From Eretmocerus hayati (taxonomy: Eukaryota > Arthropoda > Insecta > Hymenoptera > Aphelinidae), in the NCBI GenBank assembly GCA_029851415.1, contig CM056743.1, positions 65,812,186 to 65,876,185 of the forward strand: DNA of 64,000 nt, read 5' to 3'. Position 1 is the stretch's first letter; the number at the start of each line of letters is the position of its first letter. Positions 1-11,339 of the stretch are shown here, one piece after another. Below the pieces are notes generated by a model. That model was not told the DNA's origin. It saw nothing but the letters and a program-made list of their open reading frames with translations, and ran no database searches. The translations under genes were made by a program, and so were the position numbers.

Positions 1-799
1 TCCATGCACACCCGTGTACCCGTGTCTATCCGTTCTCAGCCAGCGAAGTCACCGTACGGTGCGAACCCATGCGACCCTGTGTATCCGTTTTGGTCATCCT
101 CCCCATCGAATCCGTGCCGACCCATCTACCCGTGTCAATCCCTTTTGGTTCGTTTCGGTCATCGTATCCGTGCAGACCCTCGCACCTCTGTATATCCTTG
201 TACCCGTGCGGGACTGTGCAACCGTGTCTATTCGTTTTCAGTCGGCGCCGTCATCGTATCCGTGCGGACTCGTGCGACCGTGTGTATCTGATTTGAGAGT
301 TCTCGCCATCGAATCCGTGTCTATCCGCTTTCAATCGGCTCCGTCATCGGATCCGTGCGGACCCGTGCAACCGTGTGTATCCGTTTCCAATATTCTACCC
401 GTCGCATTCGTGCACACCCGTCTACCCGTGTCTATCCGTTTTCAGAAAGCAAAATCATCGTATCCGTGCGAACCCATGCGACCATGTGTATCCGTTCTGA
501 ACGGTCTCCCCATTGAATCGATGCCGACCCGTCTACCCGTGTGGATCCGTTTTGGTTCATTTCGGTCACTGTATCCGTGCGGACCCGTGTGACCGTGTAA
601 ATCCGTTCTGAACGTTCTCCCCATCGAATCCGTGTCTATCCGTTTCCAGTCGGCGCCGTCATCGGATCCGTGCGGACCCGTGCAACCGTCGTGCAACCGA
701 CCGTAGGTATCCGTATCCGTGCACATTCGTATATCCGTGCACATCCGTATACCCGTGTCTATCCGTTTTCAGTCGGCTCCGTCATCGTATCCGTGCGAA

Positions 800-1435
800 C
801 CCATGCGACCGTGTGTATCCGTTTTGAACGTCCTCCCCATCGAATCCGTGCCGACCCGTCTACCCGTGTGGATCCGTTTGGGTTCATTTCGGTCATCGTA
901 TCCGGGCAGACCCGTGCACCTCTGTATATCCTCGTACTCGTGCGGGACCGTGCAACCGTGTCTATCCATTTTCAGTCGGCGCCGTCATCGTATCCGTGCG
1001 GACTCGTGCGACCGTGTGTATCCGTTTCGAACGTTCTCCCCATCGAATCCGTGTCCATCCGTTTTCAGTCGGCGCCGTCATCGGATCCGTGCGGATCCCT
1101 GCAACCGTCGTCAACCAACCGTGGGTATCCGTATCCGTGCACATCCGTATATCCGTGCACATCCGTATACCAATGTCTATCCGTTTTCAGTTGACTCCGT
1201 CATCGTATCCGTGCGGACCTGTGCACAAGCTCTGCACGTATGTATCCGTATCCGTGCACATCCGTATATCCGTGCACATCCGTATATCCGTGCACATCCG
1301 TATATCCGTGCACATCCGTATACCCGTAACTATCCGTTTTCAATCGCCGCCATCATCGTATCCGTGTGGACCCGCGCGACCGTGTGTATTCGTTTCGAAC
1401 GTTCTCCCCATCGAATCCGTGTCTTTCCGTTTCCA
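800..1435. repeat. Left arm of a long inverted repeat between A1 and A2
   Basis: The module order and sequence here match the reverse complement of about 4165-4690 closely. Shared landmarks are the CTCTGTATATCCT segment (near 921), the GTGCACAAGCTCTGCACGTA segment (near 1221) and the AACTATCCGTTTTCA segment (near 1327). The A1 copy is longer because it has two extra 18-mers and an extra module. The arms face each other across about 2.7 kb that contains the non-satellite island. Confidence 0.7.
1254..1325 (+). repeat. 18 bp tandem repeat inside A1, about 4 copies
   Basis: The unit GTGCACATCCGTATATCC is repeated about four times without interruption. The same 18-mer occurs once or twice elsewhere in family A, for example near 715-750 and 1135-1170. 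In the inverted array it appears as its reverse complement, for example near 4280-4320. This is local slippage expansion of a sub-module of the about 123 bp family A module. Confidence 0.85.
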
Positions 1436-3256
1436 ATCGGCTCCGTCATCGGATCCGTGCGGACTCGTGCAATCGTGTGTATCCGTTTCCAATATTCTAG
1501 CCGTCGCATACGTGCACACCCGTCTATCCGTGTCTATCCGTTTTCAGTAAGCAAAGTCATCGTATCCGTGCGAACCCATGCGACCATGTGTATCCGTTCT
1601 GAACGGTCTCCCCATTGAATCCGTGCCGACCCGTCTACCCGTGTGGATCCGTTTTGGTTCATTTCGGTCACTGTAATCGTGCAGAACCGTGCACCTCTGT
1701 ATATCCTTGTACCGGTGCGACCGTGTCTATCCGTTTTGAATAATCTTCCCGTCGCATCCGTGCACACTCGTCTACCCGTGTCTATCCGTTTCCAGTCAGC
1801 GCCGTCATCGTATCCGTGCGGACCCGTGCGACCGTATGCATCCGTTTTGCACGTTCTCCCCATTGAATCCGTGTTTAATCGTTCTCAGTCGGCTCCGTCA
1901 TTGGATCCGTGTGGACCCGTGCGACCGTGTGTATCTGTTTTGAACGTTCTCCCCATCTAAATCCGTGCCGACCCGTCTACCCGTGTGGATCCGTTTTGGT
2001 TCCTTTCGGTCATTGTATCCGTGCAGACCCGTACACCACTGTATATCCTTGTACCCGTGCGGACCCGTGCAACCATGTCTATCCGTTCTGAATAATCTTC
2101 CCATCGCATTCGTGCACACCCGTCTACCCGTGTCCATCCGTTCCCAGTCTGCTCCATCGTCGTATCCGTGCAGGCCTGTGCACAAGCTCTGCCGTGGGTA
2201 TCCGTATCCGTGCACATCCGTATATCCGTATATACCCGTCTACCCGTGTCTAATCGTTTTCAGTCAGCTCAGTCATCGTATCCGTGCGGACCTGTGCATC
2301 CTTTATATCCGTGCTCACGCGTCTACCTGTGTCTATCTGCTTCTCATCTACTCCGTCAACGTATCCGTGCGGACCCGTACTACCGTGTGTAACCGTTTGG
2401 AATGTTCTGTCTATCGCATCTGTGCACACCCGTCTACCCGTTCCTATCCGTTACCAGTCAGCTCCGTCATCGTATCCGTGCGGGTCTGTGCATCCTTCAT
2501 ATCCGTGCTCACCCGTCTGCCCGTGTCTATCCGTTTCAAGTCGGCTCCGTCCTTGCATCCGTGCACGTCTGTACACCCTCATCAATCCTCAAATCCGTGC
2601 GGATCCGTCTACCTGTGTGTATCCGTTCCTACTCGTGTCTATCTCATTTCAGTCGGCTCCATCATCGTATCCGTGCGGACCTGTGCCCGAGCTCTGCCCG
2701 TGGGTATCCGTACCCGTGCACACCCGTCTACCCGTGTCCATCCGTTGTAGGTCGCTCCCGCCACCGTATCTATGCCAACCCATTCCCCCGTGTTTATCCG
2801 TTTCACATGTTCCTCGCTCCCCATCTGTGCAGACCCGTCTACCCGTGTCCATCCGTTTCGGGTCAATTCCAGCACCGTGACCGTGCCTATCTCCACAACC
2901 ATGTCAATCCGTTTTGACTGACTCTGCCCGTCAGATCCGTGCAGACCCGAGTACTTGTGTCTATCCGGTTTGAGTCTCTTCCGTCACCGTAACCGGGTGC
3001 ATGTGGTCCTTCATCATCTCTTCTCGCATCCGCGCTGATCCGTCTACCCGTGGCTATCCGTCCTAGGTCGCTTCCGCCATCGTATCCGTGCGAACGGCTG
3101 CACCCACGTCCATGTGTTCCACAAGTTCTTCCCTCCGGATACGTGCAAACCCCTCTACACATGTCTACTCGTTACGAGACTTTCCCGCCATCGTATTCGC
3201 ACACCCATGTCTATTCGCCAAGTGAACTTACGTTGCTAATTATATTTGGGCTCTAG

Positions 3257-3401
3257 TGTCCAGTCAGAGAATAATGGTGGTTGTGACTACAATGCTGTTC
3301 TTGGACTAGTTTTGAAGTACACTGTCGACACTCAGCACGCTCAGCACTTTGTGAAGACCGGATACTCAGGTCGTGCTGTCATGATGAACTTTTTGAACTA
3401 A
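3257..3401 (+). CDS. Possible terminal coding exon of an unrecognised protein
   Basis: One frame (from 3258) encodes 47 residues of ordinary, non-repetitive composition and ends in TAA at 3399-3401. It starts VQSENNGGCDYNAV and ends GYSGRAVMMNFLN. The other two plus frames are broken by stops. The start lies just after CTCTAG (3251-3256), a plausible 3' splice site, with a branch-point-like GCTAAT some 20 bp upstream. An in-frame stop lies just above, and there is no suitable ATG, so it reads as a last exon rather than a whole gene. A candidate poly(A) signal follows at 3644. Upstream is satellite, so any earlier exon would lie beyond the window or has been lost. I do not recognise the protein family. 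It could also be a decayed gene fragment trapped in the satellite. Confidence 0.4.
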
Positions 3402-3940
3402 TCTGAATCCAGGTATGCTTAGATTGCTTAGTGTCGACTACGAATTCCAGTCTGAGGATATTATCATTTTGGCTTTTCCCAATCTTCATATCTCAAGGCT
3501 CTACTGCAAAAGTCGTCATATGCCTTCCGCGATCATGCCCTGTTCACCCCTTGCTATAGCTATCGCCGTCCAAGATCAGATCTTACATGGTATCCATACG
3601 GGTAATCCATGATAAATCCAAAAAAGCAACCTGAAAAATTTCTAATAAATCATTTATTGAAGTTGCCGATTGGCAGGTCCAAATCAATCGGGAGGTATTA
3701 TACACATACTATTTACTTTTCATTATGTACATCGCGTGATTCGGCCAAGAATCCCAGGAATACAGATCTCAGTTATATCATAATTCAATATACGATTCAT
3801 CCAAACGAACCTTAGTGTTTGGAACTTGCAAGTATTGATTGATATATCGATAGAATTCTAGGAACCTCACATTCTCGTGGAGCATGAACTGATGATCTTA
3901 AGAGTTAGATAACTCATCACAATCATGAGCGTTCATTTCT
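3402..3940. other. Non-satellite spacer between inverted family A arrays
   Basis: AT-rich single-copy-looking sequence. A CAG/GTATG donor-like motif lies at 3410-3416, shortly after the stop of the putative exon. A 65-codon frame starting at 3415 has no supporting features. Nothing else was recognised before family A resumes in inverted orientation near 3940. Confidence 0.6.
3644..3649 (+). terminator. Candidate poly(A) signal AATAAA
   Basis: A canonical hexamer 243 nt after the TAA of the putative terminal exon. It sits in a 15-nt palindrome AATAAATCATTTATT (3644-3658), so it also reads as a signal on the opposite strand. Position and motif fit a short 3' UTR. The hexamer is common in AT-rich DNA, so this is weak evidence. 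Confidence 0.25.
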
Positions 3941-4164
3941 TTCCGAACGGTGGTGGATCGAGATTTCTTTTGCCGATTGGAAACGGATAGACACGGATTC
4001 GATGGGGGGAACGTTAAAATGGATTGACACGGTTCCGCACGGATACGGTGACGGCGCCGACTGAAAACGGATAGACACGGGTATACGGATGTGCACGGAT
4101 ACGGATACCCAGGGTCGGTTGCACGACGGTTGCACGGGTCCGCACGGATCCGATGACGGCGCCG

Positions 4165-4690
4165 ACTGAGCACGGAAAAACACGGATTCGATGGGGAGAA
4201 CGTTCGAAACGAATACACACGGTCGCGCGGGTCCACACGGATACGATGATGGCGGCGACTGAAAACGGATAGTTACGGGTATACGGATGTGCACGGATAT
4301 ACGGATGTGCACGGATACGGATACCTACGTGCAGAGCTTGTGCACAGGTCCGCACGGATACGATGACGGAGCCAACTGAAAACGGATAGAAATTGATATA
4401 CGGATGTGCACGGATATACGGATGTGCACGGATACGGATACCCACGGTTGGTTGACGACGGTTGCAGGGGTCCGCACGGATACGATGACGGCGCCGACTG
4501 AAAATGGATAGACACGGTTGCACGGTCACGCACGAGTACAAGGATATACAGAGGTGCACGGGTCTGCACGGATACGATGACCGAAACGAACCAAAACGGA
4601 TCCACACGGGTAGACGGGTCGGCACGGATTCGATGGGGAGGACGTTCAAAACGGATACACACGGTCGCATGGGTTCGCACGGTACGATGA
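4165..4690. repeat. Right arm of the long inverted repeat between A1 and A2
   Basis: Reverse-complement counterpart of about 800-1435, recognised from the same succession of rare module variants rather than from the common core alone. It shows that the two family A arrays derive from one array by inversion or inverted duplication, not from independent amplification in opposite orientations. Confidence 0.7.
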
Positions 4691-5416
4691 CTTTGCTGGC
4701 TGAAAACAGATAGACATGGGTACACGGGTCTGCATGGATACGGATATCCACGTGCAGAGCTTGTGCACAGGTGCGCACGGATACAATGACGGAGCCGACT
4801 GAAAACGGATAGACACGGGTATACGGATGTGCACGGATATACGGATGTGCACGAATACGGATACCCACGGTCGGTTGCACGACGGTTTCACGGGTCCGCA
4901 CGGATCCGATGACGGCGCCGACTGAGAACGGATAGACACGGATTCGATGGGGAGAACGTTCGAAACGGATACACACGGTCGAGCGGGTCCACACGGATAC
5001 GATCATGGCGCCGACTGGAAACGGATAGACACGAGTCGACGGGTGTGCACGGATACGGATATTCACGTGCAGAGCTTGTGCACAGGTCCGCACGGATACG
5101 ACGACGGAGCCGACTGAAAACGGATAGACACGGGTATCCGGATATGCACGAATATACGGATACGGATACCCACGGTCGGTTGCACGACGGTTGCACGGGT
5201 CCGCACAAATACGATGATGGCGCCGACTGAAAACGGATAGACACGGGTATACGGTTGTGCACGGATATACGGATGTGCACGGATACAGATACCCACGGTT
5301 GGTTGCACGACGGTTGCACGGGTCCGCACGGATCCGATGGCGGTGCCGACTGAAAACGGATAGACATGGATCCAATGGGGAGACCGTTCAAAACGGATAC
5401 ACATGGTCGCACGGGT

Positions 5417-8400
5417 TTACACGGATACGATGACTTTGCTTGCTGAAAACTGATAGACACGGGCTGACGGGTGTGCACGGATGCGACGGGTAGGATATTG
5501 AAAACGGGTACACACGGTTGCACAGTTTCGCACGGACCCGATGACGGAGCTGACTGACAACGGATATACACGGGTATACGGATGTGCACGGATATACGCA
5601 TGTGCACGGATACGGATACCCACAGTCGGTTGCTTGACGGTTGCACGGGTCCGCACGGATCCGATGACCGAGCCGACTGAACACGGATAGACACGGATTC
5701 GATGGGGAGAACGTTCGAAACGGATACACACGGTCACGCGGGTCCGCACCAATACATTGATGGCGCCAACCGAGAACGGATAGACACGGGTAGACGGGTG
5801 TGCACGGATACGGATATCCGCGTGCAGAGCTTGTGCAAAGGTCCGTACGGATACGATGACGGTGCCGACTGAAAACGGATAGACACGGGTATACGGATGT
5901 GCACGGATATATGGATATGCACGGATACGGATACCCACGGTCGGTTGCACGACGGTTGCACGGCTCCGCACGGATCCGATGACGGCGCCGACTGAAAACG
6001 GATAGACACGGCTATACGGATGTGCACGGATACGGATACCCAGGATCGGTTGCACGGGTCCGCACGGATCCGATGACGGCGCCGACTCGAAACGGAAAGA
6101 CACGGATTCGATGGGGAGAACGTTCGAAACGGATACACACGGTTGCGCGGGTCCACTCGGATACGATGATGGTGGCGACTGAAAACGGATAGACACGGGT
6201 AGACGGGTGTGCACGGATACGGATATCCACTTGCAGAGCTTGTGCACAGGTCCGCACGGAGACGTTGACGGAGCCGGCTGAAAACGGATAGACACGGGTA
6301 TACGGGTGTGCACGGATATACGGATGTGCACGCTTACGGATACCCACGGTTGGTTGCACGACGGTTGCACGGGTCCGCACGGATCCGATGACGGCGCCGA
6401 CTGAAAACGGATAGACACGGATTTGATGGGTAGATCGTTCGAAACGGATACACACGGTCGCGGGGTTCCGCACGAATACGATGATGGCGCCGACTGAAAC
6501 GGATAGACACGGGTATACGGTTGTGCACGGATATACGGATGTGCACGGATACAGATACCCACGGTTGGTTGCACATCGGTTGCACGGGTCCGCACGGATC
6601 CGATGACGGTGCCGACTGAAAACGGATAGACATGGATCCAATAGGGAGACCGTTCAAAACGGATACACATGGTCGCACGGGTTTGCACGGATACGATGAC
6701 GGGGCCGACTGAGAACGGATAGACACGGATTTGATGGGTAGAACGTTCGAAACGGATACACACGGTCGCGGGGTTCCGCACAAATACGATGATGGCGCCG
6801 ACTGAAAACGGATAGACACGGGTATACGGTTGTGCACGGATATACGGATGTGCATGGATACAGATACCCACGGTTGGTTGCACGACGGTTGCACGGGTCC
6901 GCACGGATCCGATGACGGTGCCGACTGAAAACTGATAGACATGGATCCAATGGGGAGACCGTTCAAAACGGATACACATGGCCGCACGGGTTCGCACGGA
7001 TACGATGACTTTGCTTGCTGAAAACTGATAGACACGGGTATACGGATGTGCACGGATATACGCATGTGCACGAATACGGATACCCACGGTCGGTTGCACG
7101 ACGGTTGCACGGGTCCGCACGGATCCGATGACGGCGCCGACTGAAAACGGATAGACACGGCTATACGGATGTGCACGGATACGGATACACAGGATCGGTT
7201 GCACGGGTCCGCACGGATCCGATGACGGCGCCGACTGGAAACGGTTAGACACGGATTCGATGGGGAGAACGTTCGAAACGGATACACACGGTCGCGGGGT
7301 TCCGCACGAATACGATGATGGCGCCGACTGAAAACGGATAGACACGGGTATACGGTTGTGCACGGATATACGGATGTGCACGGATACAGATACCCACGGT
7401 TGGTTGCACGACGGTTGCACGGGTCCGCACGGATCCGATGACGGTGCCGACTGAAGACGGATAGACATGGATCCAATGGGGAGACCGTTCAAAACGGATA
7501 CACATGGTCGCACGGGTTTGCACGGATACGATGACGGCGCCGACTGAAAACGGATAGACACGGATTTGATGGGTAGAACGTTCGAAACGGATACACACGG
7601 TCGCGGGGTTCCGCACAAATACGATGATGGCGCCGACTGAAAACGGATAGACACGGGTATACGGTTGTGCACGGATATACGGATGTGCACGGATACAGAT
7701 ACCAACGGTTGGTTGCACGACGGTTGCACGGGTCCGCACGGATCCGATGACGGTGCCGACTGAAAACGGATAGATATGGATCCACTGGGGAGACCGTTCA
7801 AAACGGATACACATGGTCGCACGGGTTTGCACGGATACGATGACGGCGCCGACTGAAAACGGATAGACACGGATTTGATGGGTAGAACGTTCGAAACGGA
7901 TACACACGGTCGCGGGGTTCCGCACAAATACGATGATGGCGCCGACTGAAAACGGATAGACACGGGTATACGGTTGTGCACGGATATACGGATGTGCACG
8001 GATACAGATACCCACGGTTGGTTGCACGACGGTTGCACGGGTCCGCACGGATCCGATGACGGTGCCGACTGAAAACGGATAGACATGGATCCAATGGGGA
8101 GACCGTTCAAAACGGATACACATGGTCGCACGGGTTTGCACGGATACGATGACGGCGCCGACTGGAAACGGTTAGACACGGATTCGATGGGGAGAACGTT
8201 CGAAACGGATACACACGGTCGCGGGGTTCCGCACGAATACGATGATGGCGCCGACTGAAAACGGATAGACACGGGTATACGGTTGTGCACGGATATACGG
8301 ATGTGCACGGATACAGATACCCACGGTTGGTTGCACGATGGTTGCACGGGTCCGCACGGATCCGATGACGGTGCCGACTGAAAACGGATAGACATGGATC

Positions 8401-8704
8401 CAATGGGGAGACCGCTCAAAACGGATACACATGGTCGCACGGGTTTGCACGGATACGATGACTTTGCTTGCTGAAAACTGATAGACACGGGTAGACGGGT
8501 GTGCACGGATGCGACGCGTAGGATATTGAAAACGGATACACACGGTTGCACAGTTTCGCACGGATCCGATGACGGAGCTGACTGACAACGGATATACACG
8601 GGTATACGCATGTGCACGGATACGGATACCCACAGTCGGTTGCTTGACGGTTGCACGGGTCCGCACGGATCCGATGACCGAGCCGACTGAAAACGGATAG
8701 ACAC
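5417..8704 (-). other. Satellite-derived 1095-codon open frame (probably not a gene)
   Basis: The minus strand is stop-free for 3288 nt in this frame, and long stop-free stretches also exist in the other two minus frames (for example 7245-8141, and 98-codon frames in 7489-8403). The product would be about 103-residue repeats rich in S, V, R, P and C with cores such as SIRFQSAPSSDPCGPVQP. It has no signal peptide or known domain. Openness follows from the HOR length (309 = 3 x 103) and the scarcity of TTA, CTA and TCA on the plus strand. Openness in three frames argues that this is compositional, not selected coding. I keep it as a note because of its length. Confidence 0.3.
6632..8402 (-). 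repeat. 309 bp higher-order repeat block in A2
   Basis: The landmark ATGGATCCAMTRGGGAGACC occurs at 6632, 6941, 7467, 7776, 8085 and 8394. Spacing is 309, 526, 309, 309 and 309 bp, so five of the six copies are separated by one HOR unit. The unit is 37+56+about 123+37+56 bp. Adjacent units differ at only a few bases. A non-309 segment at about 6995-7250 interrupts the block. Confidence 0.85.
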
Positions 8705-10320
8705 GGATTCGATGGGGAGAACGTTCGAAACGGATACACACGGTCACGCGGGTCCGCACGAATACATTGATGGCGCCGACCGAGAACGGATAGACACGGG
8801 TAGACGGGTGTGCACGGATACGGATATCCACGTGCAGAGCTTGTGCAAAGGTCCGTACGGATACGATGACGGAGCCGACTGAAAACGGATAGACACGGGT
8901 ATACGGATGTGCACGGATATATGGATGTGCACGGATACGGATACCCACGGTCGGTTGCACGACGGTTGCACGGGTCCGCACGGATCCGATGACGGTGCCG
9001 ACTGAAAACGGATAGACATGGATCCAATGGGGAGACCGTTCAAAACGGATACACATCGTCGCACGGGTTTGCACGGGTACGATGACTTTGCTTGCTGAAA
9101 ACTGATAGACACGGGTAGACGGGTGTGCACGGATGCGACGGGTAGGATATTGAAAACGGATACACACGGTTGCACAGTTTCGCACGGATCCGATGACGGA
9201 GCTGACTGGAAACGGATAGACACGGGTATACGGATGTGCACGGCTATACGGATGTGCACGGATACGGATACCCAGGATCGTTTGCACGGGTCCGCACGGA
9301 TCCGATGACGGCGCCGACTGGAAACGGAAAGACACGGATTCGATGGGGAGAACGTTCGAAACGGATACACACGGTTGCGCGGTTCCACTCGGATACGATG
9401 ATGGTGGCGACTGAAAACGGATAGACACGGGTAGACGGGTGTGCACGGATACGGATATCCACTTGCAGAGCTTGTGCACAGGTCCGGACGGAGACGATGA
9501 CGGAGCCGACTGAGAACGGATAGACACGGGTATACGGGTGTGCACGGATATACGGATGTGCACGCTTACGGATACCCACGGTTGGTTGCACGACGGTTGC
9601 ACGGGTCCGCACGGATCCGATGACGGCGCCTTCTGAAAACGGATAGACACGGATTTGATGGGTAGAACGTTCGAAACGGATACACACGGTCGCGGGGTCC
9701 CGCACGAATTCGATGAAAACGGATAGACACGGGTATACGGTTGTGCACGGATATACGGATGTGCACGGATACAGATACCCACGGTTGGTTGCACGACGGT
9801 TGCACGGGTCCGCACGGATCCGATGACGGTGCCGACTCAGAACGAATAGACATGGATCCAATGGGGAGACCGTTCAAAACGGATACACATGGTCGCACGG
9901 GTTTGCACGGATACGATGACTTTGCTTGCTGAAAACTGATAGACACGGGTAGACGGGTGTGCACGGATGCGACGGGTAGGATATTAAAAACGGATACACA
10001 CGGTTGCACAGTTTCGCACGGATCCGATGACGGAGCTGACTGAAAACGGATATACACGGGTATACGGATGTGCACGGATATACGCATGGGCACGGATACG
10101 GATACCCACAGTCGGTTGCTTGACGGTTGCACGGGTCCGCACGGATCCGATGACCGAGCCGACTGAAAACGGATAGACACGGATTCGATGGGGAGAACGT
10201 TCGAAACGGATACACACGGTCGCGCGGGTCCGCACGAATACATTGATGGCGCCGACCGAGAACGGATAGACACGGGTAGACGGGTGTGCACGGATACGGA
10301 TATCCACGTGCAGAGCTTGC

Positions 10321-10448
10321 AAGCTAACGGAAGTCAACGGATGTACTCCGTCAGCTCAGTTCAATTCTCCTACGGACGCGCACAGTGGGTATATTTTCTA
10401 CACGGACATACACGGAATACGACTGCGAATAATCACTCCCATTCATCA
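10321..10448. other. Array edge / transition
   Basis: Family A breaks off at GTGCAGAGCTTGC. It is followed by about 100 bp with scattered, badly degenerate ACGG-type units (10328-10420) and then by the AT-rich foldback element. No gene or other element is visible. Confidence 0.55.
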
Positions 10449-10674
10449 AACTCTCAATGACCTGAATTGATATTTTCCAAGCATTCTCCAAATTCGTCTA
10501 TACCGAATTCGAGTTGAGCTCGTAATCCATGGTTAAAACGAAGTTTCTTCCCACGGAAATCAGAATTTCTTCCTAAACCTCCATTTTAACCATTCAACCC
10601 GAAATCAACTCGAATTTGGTATCAACCAATTGATTGAGAATGCTGAGGAATATCTATTTATGTCATTGGGAGTT
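10449..10674. repeat. MITE-like inner palindrome, left copy
   Basis: A 226 bp imperfect palindrome centred near 10561. Ends are AACTCTCAATGACC and, inverted, GTCATTGGGAGTT. The outer 70 bp arms (10449-10517 and 10605-10674) pair well, and the inner ATGGTTAAAA segments pair too. A second copy lies at 13556-13782. It has no coding capacity, which is typical of a MITE. Confidence 0.75.
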
Positions 10675-11000
10675 AGGTAAATTACTCATAGAGGAAGACA
10701 CGGGCGAAAAATCAAGATTAAAAAAAAGGGTTTTACTATATTTGAGTCATCTTTTGAGGAAGCTCATGGGGGGGAGGGGGGGGGGGAACTTGGGGCATCT
10801 AAACTAGGATTTCCTTAGTGATATTAGTCGTTTGGTCAAGATAGAATCATGATATAGTTGGTTTGAGGGCGATTAAACTTGAGTTTCCGGGCAGAATCTG
10901 AATTTTTCCAGAAAATTCAGGTCCATACTAATAAAATAAAATTCGAGTATCAACCAATCGATAGGATATGCCGAAAAAATCATTGTTTAATTGACTTTTT
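10675..11000. other. Left-arm non-coding part with poly-G tract
   Basis: Non-coding portion of the left arm. It includes a G-rich run at about 10768-10787 (G7-A-G11), whose right-arm partner is only a short C tract near 13455. The run therefore expanded after duplication. No ORF or other feature is supported. Confidence 0.6.
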
Positions 11001-11031
11001 CCTCGTGAGACTGTTGTGAAAATATACATCC

Positions 11032-11214
11032 TTGAATGAAACCTCGAAATTTGAGCAATTGTTGCTTAGAAAGCCTGTAGATCGGATGAGACTGGAAAAA
11101 GAAAGATGCGAAATCACTGGCCCCATCCCTGAAAAATTTTCTACAAGCCCGGGAGAGCAAACGTTGACATGGGCAACTTTCGCCTCCAAACGAAGTGAGA
11201 GACTTGAAATTTGA
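11032..11214 (+). pseudogene. Conserved-looking short frame in left arm, unrecognised
   Basis: A 60-codon ATG frame (begins MNETSKFEQLL, contains KPVDRMRLEKERCEITG). The same frame is readable on the minus strand of the right arm (about 13205-13030; KPVDRMKLEEERCEITG), where it is cut by a stop shortly afterwards. Many differences between arms are conservative (R/K, K/E), so it may be a remnant of the coding region that also supplied the serpin-like tail. Product not recognised, and it could be chance. Confidence 0.25.
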
Positions 11215-11339
11215 AAGAGACAATATAGACAGGGCGGATATAAAGAATGTCTGTAGAAATTGTCATCATCATTTCGGAATTCGATCAGGCAGTTCAAATC
11301 TCCATTGAATTTTGGAATTTTCCAAAAATTCCAAAAATT

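Larger units (their letters stand above)
1..3230 (+). repeat. Family A satellite array, copy A1 (plus orientation)
   Basis: Continuous degenerate tandem repeat made of modules that begin near ATCCGTTTT and carry a CCGT box every 8-11 bp. Recurrent module contents are TCAGTCGGCKCCGTCATCG, GAACGTTCTCCCCATCGAA and TTGGTTCATTTCGGTCA. Copies are clean from about 1 to 2100 and become increasingly diverged toward 2300-3230, as expected at the decaying edge of an array. It begins before the window. Short open frames occur in all three plus frames, with the same low-complexity R/V/S/P/C composition, so I do not call genes here. Confidence 0.9.
3941..10320 (-). repeat. Family A satellite array, copy A2 (inverted)
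   Basis: Same family as 1-3230 but reverse-complemented: modules start AAAACGGATA. Three module sizes are visible: 37 bp (ending near GGGGAGAACGTTC), 56 bp (ending GCGCCGACTG) and about 123 bp (containing the 18-mer and the GTTGCACGACGGTTGCACGG segment). Module order varies along the array, and several multi-module blocks recur, for example the GACTTTGCTTGCTGAAAACTG block near 5430, 8460, 9084 and 9920. The array stops abruptly near 10320, unlike the gradual decay of A1. Confidence 0.9.

Noticed and set aside
1..3230. Open frames of 95-299 codons on both strands of A1
   Set aside because: They read the same CCGT-type repeat in several frames, have no domain or signal peptide, and begin and end where the repeat happens to gain or lose a stop.
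8172..9815. 547-codon minus frame in A2
   Set aside because: Continuation of the same stop-poor satellite; other frames are also open and there is no gene structure.
1..10320. Telomeric or subtelomeric repeat (TTAGG/TTAGGG)n
   Set aside because: No runs of these hexamers or pentamers are present; the CCGT-based units do not match known telomere repeats.
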